Positions 37,701 to 46,200 of a DNA stretch of 64,000 bases are shown here, one piece after another. Position 1 is the stretch's first letter. Every line of letters starts with the position of its first letter. Position numbers and translations under genes: made by a program. The stretch lies in the NCBI GenBank assembly GCA_964035575.1, contig OZ037853.1:1148501-1212500 (forward strand), given 5' to 3'. Origin of the DNA: Rhynchopus sp. YZ270_cl-10. Its lineage: Eukaryota; Euglenozoa; Diplonemea; Diplonemida; Diplonemidae. The notes beneath the pieces are model-generated. The model was not told the origin of the DNA. It saw only the letters and a list, made by a program, of their open reading frames with translations, and did not search any database.

Positions 37701-40034
37701 CTGGGGACGCTGGTGCAGCGGAGCTTCAGCAAGGACTCGCAGCGTGTGCTTGGGTTCTTTGCGGCGCTGGTGTGTGGAGACAGTGTGCTGTACGAACGTG
37801 CCTGCACAGAGCTGCTTGCGGCTGTGAAGGCGACACGCGGCAGTGCAGGTGTAGTTGCAGGTGGAGATGCAGGTGTTGGTGGGGAGGGTGCTGTGACAGC
37901 AGGGTCGAATGCAGCAGCACTGCTGGCACGTGCACGCATCCCTGTGAGTGGGGAGGACCTGAGCGGGATCCGTGTGTCGAACTGCGACCTGCGCGGGTCT
38001 CTGTTTGTGGAGACGGTGCTGACGGGCGCTTCCTTCTCGAACTGCTGGCTGGAGCACACTGAGTTCCACACCTGCGACATGGGTGGCACGATGCTGCCTG
38101 ACTGCTCCCTTGGCACACCACTTCCTGTACTGCAGCATGATGCCCGGGATATGGCGGTGTCAACTGATGGCAGTCAAATGCTAACAGTTGGCAAAGACGG
38201 CAGTGTACATGTGTGGAGCATGTCTTCTGGGGAAGAAGTGATGGTCTTGGAAGGACATTCGTTGAGTATCAATGGAGTGGCAGTAACACCTGACGGCACC
38301 CGCGTAGTTTCGTGCTCCGCTGACAGAACTGTGCGTGTGTGGGATATGCACACTGGGGAGGCAGTGTTCGTTTTGAAAGGACACGTAGGTCCGGTGTTCG
38401 AAGTGGCAGTCACTCCCGACAGTTCTAAAATTGTTTCAACTTCTCCTCACGACGGCATCCGTGTGTGGGATCTCTCGACGGGGATGGAAGTGCTGGCAAT
38501 GAAGTCGGAATTGATTCGCAGCATGGTTATTACGAAGGATGGAAGTCAAATAGTGACATGCTCTGGGGAGGTGCTGTGCGTATGGGATCTGGTGACGGGG
38601 AAGCAGGAGATGCAGTGGCCTTGTTGTGTGAAGTCTTCGCATGCACTGGCAGTCACTCCCGATGGATGCCATGTTGTTTCGTGCTGTGACGACGCACATC
38701 TTTGGAACCTCTCCACTGGGGCAGAGGTGATGGTGTTCCATGCCGAAGCTCAGTTGCTAGCAGTGGCAGTCACTCCCGATGGATGCCACGTGGTTGCTGG
38801 ATCCAAGAGCGGCAATGTGCACGTTTGGAGCATTTCGACTGGGAAGGAGGTGACGGTGTTGCAAGGGCATACTGCTAATGTGACTGCAGTTGCAGTGTCC
38901 CCAGATGGATGCCACGTGGTTTCATGCTCCGACGACAAGACGGTTAGAGTGTGGAACATCACGACCGGGAAGGAGACACCAGGTTTCGAAAGATTCTCAG
39001 GCGGGTCTGTGGCAGTGGCCCCTGATGGATCTATCATTTCGTACGGTGGCAAGAGGAACTCCATCTGGAACGCATCCACCGGCAGGCAGACACAGGTATT
39101 AGAAGCAAGGATGCATAAAAATGGTGATGATGCTGCTGCTGTGTCCCCAGATGGATCTCATGTAGTTTATTGCTCTTGCGACGACGCTGGCGAAAGGAGA
39201 GCGTGTGTGTGGGACGTTGCGACGGGGAACGTGCAGCCTTTGTGCATATATTCCAGTGAGTTTGCGGTGTTCTTGAAACAGTGTGGAAAACTGCGTACAT
39301 TTGCAGTGTCTCCCGATGCATCTCACGTGGTGACCTGTTCACAGACTTCACAGGAGGAAGACACTTTCTGTACGTATGTGTGGAGCATGCCGACTGGGAA
39401 GAAGGTGTCAGAATATGCAGGAACTACTTGGGGTTCCGAAGGAGTGGTAGTGAGTCCTGATGGAGTGCATGTGGTTTCGCACTCTGCTGATACTACCGTA
39501 CACATGTGGAAACTTCACACTGGAGAAGAGACGATGGTGTTCAAAGGACATACTGAATTTGTCAATGATATTACCGTTACTCGCGATGGATCTCGTCTTG
39601 TTTCATGCTCTTACGATGAGACTGTGCGTGTGTGGGATGTTGCCAGCGGGAAGGCGGTCTTCACCTTGCAGCATTCCTACTACGTCAACGCAGTTGCACT
39701 GACACCTGATGGAGCTCACGTGGTGTCGTTGTGCGGCGGTTCTGTGAGTGTTTGGAGCATGACCACTGGTGAGAAGGTGGCAGAGATCAGGGCACATTGT
39801 CGTTTGCACAACGTTGCTGTGAGCCCTGATGGACGCGAAGTGATCTCTAACTGCGAGGACAACACAGTACGTGTGTGGACGATCTGCACTGGGGAAGACG
39901 GCACGATTGATGGGTTGCGGCTGAAGAGAGTGATCGGTGTTCCTCAAACAGTTCCTCGTGTATTTGGCTGTCGCAATGCTGATGCTGTGGAACCTGAACT
40001 TGCGAGACGGATTCTTTGTGCTGGGAGGAAGTGA
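34773..40034 (+). CDS. Receptor gene 2: ankyrin-ADP-ribosyltransferase-NACHT-pentapeptide-WD40
   Basis: 1,753 residues, same order of domains as gene 1: myristoylation start MGSGASK, ankyrin, ADP-ribosyltransferase with the Arg of VFRGI at residue 403, NACHT Walker A near 613, pentapeptide repeats, then 14 WD40 blades (about 38130-39900). The first 1,100 residues are almost identical to gene 1 apart from length changes in Thr/Asn- and Gly-rich linkers. The WD40 part differs at many positions, clustered after the GH of each blade and in the turn before the xVRVW strand. The same possible 3' intron (40031-40088) would give a tail ending SDEDEWC. Confidence 0.85.
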   Translation: MGSGASKPEKDEIAKAITGKERPVDAVDSVDGRTMLHSAVLAGDVEAVRFLVENGAGNVRDRDGKVPLWYALQHRDADVRGRLGAELGAHAAQILVEVEDAVQVYLTDGVATTTTTARTPTTPGVAVERSSGDATTAPLTDPHMDMAEDTNTSTGDRHLGEDDLDGDTGALWHTDGRKVEFLQKTDDNNNNKNSNGGEDLLCWLRGLPKVDPPLGYTDEHVRHMEAGFRVVCKRLLEDMRGRREAAGTRGGHVEVEDWMAARDPFELLLSGFLFTSDCVEYVLDSGGDVVCDEKDGTPQIAKGPDGKLRYIRLTERAVLGNHGSAADSQSLALYMTMNTAMRAVGQLAAVKEWKGTPEKTAPNVFELCPAPPQLHVIETFAPLIRGLDRLIGSRRKQLRTVFRGINVNVSAKYALNTHIVWNCFTSTTLKRDVARSFMYGKGGTFFVVVAKEGAADVKFSSVYASEDELLYTANIEYRVQWKLSPTLLRMMGLRFDVIVMQEVCSGVGVGETSAAEQVGALQEVMGHTVAFFEDYLAQYVEGRVGDDTRVDESETRPLMEEVRRWLRARGGGGGGGKQMSSVCTQAAASTERKPDVEAREERQGTCGVLCVIGEGGSGKTSASIAILSDLATSARKSESTRNEDTTANTNRNRNSVVSDVTADADAKPYFPVFVALPTVKQHLLEKGGLDRFVLESFALREADRAFLAETYEVVLVLDSLDEVGLTQEDVGAVVAEGGLLCRHPWVEAHCSVVVTVRGEYLKGVDTSPSGVCGAGVRALYMQPFTEVDARTYIKRANTAWEKEKEHKEEKEKEKSAHKEERTVFVREEDVEGLVQLRNPFVLHMACHAQCSGKASEEVIYETYLETWTKKEMASGGVAVAVGDAVSDVSLEDVVRAGELVACRMLETNEWQGTVGVASEVLDSQHGVCEAVRDACFRCLPFRIEDFGEERSAFTFRHKSLGEHLAARRLARDPAGTLGTLVQRSFSKDSQRVLGFFAALVCGDSVLYERACTELLAAVKATRGSAGVVAGGDAGVGGEGAVTAGSNAAALLARARIPVSGEDLSGIRVSNCDLRGSLFVETVLTGASFSNCWLEHTEFHTCDMGGTMLPDCSLGTPLPVLQHDARDMAVSTDGSQMLTVGKDGSVHVWSMSSGEEVMVLEGHSLSINGVAVTPDGTRVVSCSADRTVRVWDMHTGEAVFVLKGHVGPVFEVAVTPDSSKIVSTSPHDGIRVWDLSTGMEVLAMKSELIRSMVITKDGSQIVTCSGEVLCVWDLVTGKQEMQWPCCVKSSHALAVTPDGCHVVSCCDDAHLWNLSTGAEVMVFHAEAQLLAVAVTPDGCHVVAGSKSGNVHVWSISTGKEVTVLQGHTANVTAVAVSPDGCHVVSCSDDKTVRVWNITTGKETPGFERFSGGSVAVAPDGSIISYGGKRNSIWNASTGRQTQVLEARMHKNGDDAAAVSPDGSHVVYCSCDDAGERRACVWDVATGNVQPLCIYSSEFAVFLKQCGKLRTFAVSPDASHVVTCSQTSQEEDTFCTYVWSMPTGKKVSEYAGTTWGSEGVVVSPDGVHVVSHSADTTVHMWKLHTGEETMVFKGHTEFVNDITVTRDGSRLVSCSYDETVRVWDVASGKAVFTLQHSYYVNAVALTPDGAHVVSLCGGSVSVWSMTTGEKVAEIRAHCRLHNVAVSPDGREVISNCEDNTVRVWTICTGEDGTIDGLRLKRVIGVPQTVPRVFGCRNADAVEPELARRILCAGRK

Positions 40035-40440
40035 GCGCACTGTTCGTACTTGCTCTTTGTGTTTGTCTCTTTTCCAAGACGAATGCAGTGTGAGTGACGA
40101 GGACGAATGGTGTTGACACTGCCTCGTGCGGTGGTGCCCTCATGCCACTGCGGGTGCGTTGTGCGAGGACAGAAGAGCGGCTTGTCGAGGTGTTACACTG
40201 CCAGTGCACTAAGTGTGCTGTCTGTTCATATTCACACGTCTTTTCCAAGATGTGTTGCGATTACACATGTGTTCTGTTCGTTTTGTGGATGTTTACATTG
40301 GATTTGGAGTGAACATAACACCTGCAGACTTGCTTGTTGTGGGTGTTTTCACCACCATGCATGCATTGTGCTTTGACCACTTGGTTTTTGGACTGCCACT
40401 TCCACAGCTGTACACTATTCATTTCCGTTTTCGTGCCCTT
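40035..40440 (+). repeat. 3' conserved block of receptor gene 2
   Basis: Same block as at 29945 and 31111, here with the longer downstream part (ACACCTGCAGACTTGCTTGT). Confidence 0.65.
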
Positions 40441-40864
40441 CCATATTTTTGTGTTGAATGATTGAGAGTTTCAGTGTTGCGATGTGTTCTGCTTAGATGA
40501 CTGGCATGAGGGCTGTGTGCGTGTTAAGACCTTGGACGAGTACACCTGCCTGCCCTACTCCGTTGACACGGGATTAGGAGATGCCAGCGGTCTGGCACCC
40601 TCTGAACGAAATGTACCAAGTAATGAGGTTATATTTGTGTGTTTTCATACGAAAGCTAAAAAGGGGAAAAAGTGAAGCAAATCCCCACAAATAATTTGTT
40701 TAGTCATATTGGTATTGTTCTGGTGTGTGCTTTTTGGTTCTGCTTTTTGTCTTTTTTCGTTTGTGCATTTGCTCTCCATTACACGAGCAACTTTTCAGTT
40801 TCGCTCACCACATTTAGACAACCCCAACCTTCTTGTTTCTTACCTCTTACCACATCTCTGGGAT
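40441..40864. other. No gene recognised
   Basis: AT-rich spacer between the receptor gene 2 flank and the YR-element fossil. No signal seen. Confidence 0.5.
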
Positions 40865-42930
40865 CTATGGACGGGGAGAGAGTTTTTCACCAGCTCTCAT
40901 AAAGTCATCCAGGAGCATGCCCAAGAGGTGCTCCACAGCCTTTCCCCTCATCGCCTTTTCCATGATGTCGATGGCCGCTCGCCCCGGATCCCTCGCGTCT
41001 CCTTCACGGGGCGCCACGTAACGAGTCTGGAGTTGGAGCAGGCACAGAAGCTCCATCTGCTCCATCCTGTCCAACAACCTCCAAGAAGGACGTCCTTTGC
41101 AGCAGTCTCCTCAGGTGTGGGTGCATCATGGTCATCGCCCCCAAAGTAGACAGTGAAGTTCTCTTCGGGTTCGTGCCCCCCATCTTCACCCTGCACGAAA
41201 GAGAGGACCTTCATCTTTGTCTCCGCAGCCTGCTCCACGGTGTCGACCTGTGGCTCGGTGCTGGCTATCCACCAGTCCCGCAGGCGCTGAGTCTGCCCTG
41301 ACAAAATGGTATGCATCGACGCCACACAGCTTCCTCTCTCCACTTCTGAGGCAACCTGAAACGCACGTCCGGCAGGGTCCCATTCCACTCCGTTGTACAC
41401 AAAACGTTCTGCTGGGTTCTCCATCGACTTCTTTTTGCTTACCTCACCACCCGTCTCCTGAATCCTCCCCAAAACGTATGCAGCTCTGGCACGTACCTCC
41501 TCCAGCGACTCGCCCACGACCAGGATATCGTCCAAGTAGATGATAGCCGACAGATTCAACAACTTTCCCAGAAAAAATCTCGCCAGTGCTCTGTGCTATG
41601 TACGGGGTGTGGGAAAAACCCATCGGAAGTCGACCCACGTGAACCACCTGCCAATCTGTACACCGAAACACGACGCCACCCCTTTCGACGGGAACTGATT
41701 GAAAAACCCCTTTAAATCGATTATCATCCCCCACCTAGCACCCGCACTCGACAAAAAAACGTCCGACCGATCGCGCCCCCGGGAGAAGGAACGGGGGAGG
41801 TTTAGGTGTTCGTCGATTCACTGGTCTACAGTCCAAGATGAGCCTGCGGACTGCGGGGTCTGACTTTGGAATGTCAAACATCGCCACTACCCCTCGCACC
41901 ACATCGGACCGCCCTACCGGTGTCAACACTCCCGCCTTTGTGCACGCCTCCACGAAACTCGGGCGCATGTCCGTCGGAGGGCCCGGCAGAGGAATAGGGC
42001 TGCTGAGACTCCTTTGAAACCACTCCCCGTCTGTGCACCACTTCAAAAACTCCACGGATCTGTTCACCTCCGCAGCCAATCTCCGCACAACCCCGTAGTC
42101 CAGGAGCCCTTTAGGAAAATCGTCCACGCGCCTCGCCTCTCGCTCCCTACCAGGCCCCCGCATCCTTTCCCCGTAGGCAGACCCTCCGAAGATCGGGTTT
42201 TTGCTTTTGTGTTCGAAACCCGGGTACTTCGCCTTCGCCATCAACCTTCGCACACACAGCGGTTCTTCCTCCCCTCTCACTGCTGCTGCAGAGGGCCTAG
42301 CAAAACCTTCTGCATCCCCCTCTTCTCGGAGTTCAGAGAGTTCTGGTACCTCCTCGTCATCCCAAAAGAGGTGTGGCGCAACGCCTTGCGGTTCAGCTCC
42401 GGGTCCAGCTCCTTCGCGTTGATCATCCGCGAAGCTCCGTGTCGAATGGAGTGCAGCCACGACCCTTCCGGCATCCCCTTCTTGAGGACTGCCTTCAGCC
42501 TGTCGTATGTCTTCGTGTCTCCCCCAACCACTACCACCCCTCCTTTTGCTTTCTCCAAAACCCCACTGCTATAGCTGTGATAGGCCCTGCTGGCATGTAA
42601 ATCTCCGGACACCAACTCTTGCACCCCTTCTCCTTGGCAAATACCGCTGCTTCGGTGTTTCAGAGGAGAGTTCGTCGTGTTCAGTTCCACCCAATCTGCC
42701 TTCACATAAAACGTAGGTCTGGTGCCCTCGCCCGCGATACCCACGCGGTCGCGAACAATACTGCCGCTGTCTCCTGCCCTTCACGAGATTGTTCAGACTG
42801 TCCGTCACCTCCTCTGTGTTCAAGGGAGGCGCCTGACGAGGGCGTCTGTACGTTGTCGTTCGAGTGAACGTGGTGCGCGTATCCCTCAGCCGCAGTGTTC
42901 ATACTCCCCTGTGGCCCTCCCTGGTCAGCG
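40865..42930 (-). mobile_element. Broken, rearranged YR-retrotransposon fossil
   Basis: Minus-strand remains of a DIRS/Ngaro-like element related to family I: tyrosine recombinase pieces (about 42930-42290), reverse transcriptase pieces (about 42300-41300) and, further along, a gag-like piece (about 41290-40865). Gag should precede the recombinase, so at least two fragments are juxtaposed. It is broken in several places, lacks RNase H and recognisable terminal repeats, and has no TCC flanks. Older than the copies at 1-20004. Confidence 0.75.
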
Positions 42931-43138
42931 TATTGGTGAATCTACCGATAACACAGTCCTTTGAGTGAGTTAGTGAATGATTTTTAATGAGTTTCCCCTG
43001 TAGGCTGTTACCCGAACCTTGCTAAGGTAAGTGCACAATAAACATGCAGGACGCAAGATATATTATACAATCGAGAGGCCCCAAGACGCAGCAGAGCTGC
43101 TTAATGTTTACTACGGAGGGGACAGGGGGTCAGGGATC
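42931..43138. other. Spacer before receptor gene 3
   Basis: Short spacer. The gene 3 frame is open back to an ATG at 43031, but the upstream residues are not conserved in genes 1 and 2. Confidence 0.4.
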
Positions 43139-43222
43139 TTCTTCTCCTTCTTCACACAACACACATACAGGGACAACACACCAACCTGTGAACAAACACA
43201 ACACACATTTTGTTTCAGGAAG
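43139..43222 (+). promoter_or_regulatory. Conserved leader of receptor gene 3
   Basis: CTTCTTCTCCTTCTTCACAC, then ACACACATACAGGGACAACA and GTTTCAG before GAAGATG; same arrangement as the other two leaders. Confidence 0.45.
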
Positions 43223-46200
43223 ATGGGATCCGGAGCGTCGAAGCCTGAAAAGGACGAGATTGCAAAGGGAATTACTGGGAAGGAGAGGCCCGTGGACTCA
43301 GTGGACAGCGTGGACGGGAGGACAATGCTGCACAGTGCGGTGCTTGCGGGGGACGTGGAGGCAGTGCGGTTTCTTGTGGAGAACGGGGCAGGGAACGTGC
43401 GTGACAGGGACGGGAAGGTGCCGCTGTGGTACGCACTGCAGCACAGGGACGCGGATGTGCGGGGGCGACTTGAGGCGGAGCTGGGGGCGCATGCAGCACA
43501 GATCCTTGTGGAGGTGGAGGATGCTGTGCAGGTGTACCTCACTGACGGTGTCGCCACAACAACAACAACAGCAGCAGCAACAACGACAGCACCTCTGACT
43601 GACCCTCACATGGACATGGCGAAAGACACGAACACCTCGACTGGAGACAGGCACCTGGGAGAGGACGATCTTGACGGGGACACGGGTGCACTGTGGCACA
43701 CAGACGGACGGAAGGTGGAGTTCCTGCGGAAAACAGACGACAACAACAACAAGAACAACAAGAGCAGCAATGGAGGTGAAGACCTGCTGTGCTGGCTGCG
43801 TGGTCTGCCAAAGGTGGATCCGCCGTTGGGCTACACAGACGAACACGTGCGGCACATGGAGGCGGGGTTCCGTGTGGTGTGCAAGCGTCTGCTGGAGGAC
43901 ATGAGAGGACGGAGGGAGGCTGCTGGGACACGTGGTGGGCACGTGGAGGTGGAGGACTGGATGGCAGCACGCGACCCGTTTGAGCTGCTGCTGTCGGGGT
44001 TCCTGTTCACGTCTGACTGCGTGGAGTATGTGCTGGACAGCGGCGGGGATGTTGTGTGCGACGAGAAGGACGGCACACCGCAGATTGCGAAAGGGCCTGA
44101 CGGGAAGCTGCGGTACATCAGACTGACGGATCGGGCTGTGCTGGACAACCACGGGAGTGCTGCTGATGTGAAATCACAGTCGCTTGCGCTGTACATGACG
44201 ATGAACACTGCGATGCGTGCTGTGGGACAGCTGGCTGCGGTGAAGGAGTGGAAGGGGACACCTGAGAAGACAGCACCGAACGTGTTTGATCTGTCGCCCG
44301 CACCCCCGCAGCTGCACGTGATTGCGACCTTTGCGCCGCTGATCCGTGGTCTGGACCGGCTGATTGGGAGCCGGCGGAAGCAGCTGCGGACTGTGTTCCG
44401 CGGGATCAATGTGAACGTGTCTGCGAAGTACGCGCTGAATACGCACATTGTGTGGAACTGCTTCACGTCGACAACACTGAAGCGGGATGTGGCTCGGAGC
44501 TTCATGTACGGGAAGGGTGGCACGTTCTTTGTGGTGGTGGCGAAGGAGGGTGCTGCAGACGTGAAGTTCTCGTCTGTGTATGCTTCGGAGGACGAGCTGC
44601 TGTACACAGCGAACATCGAGTACTTGGTGCAGTGGAAGCTTTCGCCGACGTTGCTGCGGATGATGGGGCTGCGCTTTGACGTGATTGTGATGCAGGAGGT
44701 GTGTTCTGGTGTGGGGAAGGGTGTGGGTGAGACGAGTGCGGCTGAGCAGGTGGGTGCGCTGCAGGAGGTGATGGGACACACAGTCGCGTTCTTCAAGGAC
44801 TACCTTGCGCAGTACGTGGAGGGGCGTGTGGGGGACGACACACGTGTGGATGAGTCGGAGACACGTCCGTTGATGAAGGAGGTGCGGAGGTGGCTTCGTG
44901 CACGTGGAGGTGGAGGTGGAGGTGGGAAGCAGATGTCTTCCGTGTGCACACAGGCAGCAGCGGGCACAGAGCGCAAGCCTGATGTGGAGGCGAGAGAAGA
45001 AAGACAAGGGACGTGTGGTGTGCTGTGTGTGATCGGAGAAGGAGGGAGCGGGAAGACGTCTGCTTCGATTGCAATTCTGAGCGACCTTGCAACGTCTGCG
45101 AGGAAGAGCGAAAGCACCAGCAACGAAGACACAACGGTAAAGACAAACAGGAACAGAAACAGCGTGGTGAGTGATGTGACTGCGGATGCGGATGCGAAGC
45201 CGTACTTCCCTGTGTTTGTGGCGCTGCCGACTGTGAAGCAGCACCTGCTTGAGAAGGGAGGGCTGGACAGGTTTGTGCTGGAGTCGTTTGCGCTGCGGGA
45301 GGCGGACCGTGCGTTCCTTGCGGAGACGTACGAGGTGGTGCTGGTGCTGGACTCGCTGGACGAGGTGGGGCTGACGCAGGAGGATGTGGGTGCTGTGGTG
45401 GCTGAGGGTGGCCTTCTGTGCCGGCACCCGTGGGTGGAGGCACACTGCAGCGTTGTTGTGACTGTGCGTGGTGAGTACCTGAAGGGTGTGGACACGTCTC
45501 CGTCTGGTGTGTGTGGGGCTGGTGTGCGTGCTCTGTACATGCAGCCGTTCACAGAGGTGGATGCGAGAACGTACATCAAGCGTGCAAACACAGCCTGGGA
45601 GAAGGAGAAGGAACACAAAGAGGAGAAGGAGAAGGAGAAGTCAGCCCACAAGGAAGAGCGCACAGTGTTCGTGCGTGAGGAGGACGTTGAGGGACTTGTG
45701 CAGCTGCGGAACCCGTTTGTGCTGCACATGGCGTGCCACGCGCAGTGCAGCGGGAAGGCTTCTGAGGAGGTGATCTACGAGACCTACCTGGAGACGTGGA
45801 CGAAGAAGGAGATGGCGTCTGGTGGAGTTGCTGTTGCTGTTGGTGATGCTGTTTCGGATGTGTCTTTGGAGGATGTGGTGCGTGCAGGGGAGCTTGTTGC
45901 ATGCAGGATGCTGGAGACAAACGAGTGGCAGGGGACTGTGGGTGTGGCGTCGGAGGTTCTTGATTCGCAGCACGGTGTGTGTGCGGCTGTGCGGGATGCG
46001 TGCTTCCGCTGCCTGCCGTTCCGGATTGAGGACTTTGGGGAGGAGCGGAGTGCGTTCACGTTCCGGCACAAGTCGCTTGGGGAGCACCTTGCAGCACGGC
46101 GGCTTGCACGTGATCCAGCAGGGACACTGGGGACGCTGGTGCAGCGGAGCTTCAGCAAGGACTCGCAGCGTGTGCTTGGGTTCTTTGCGGCGCTGGTGTG

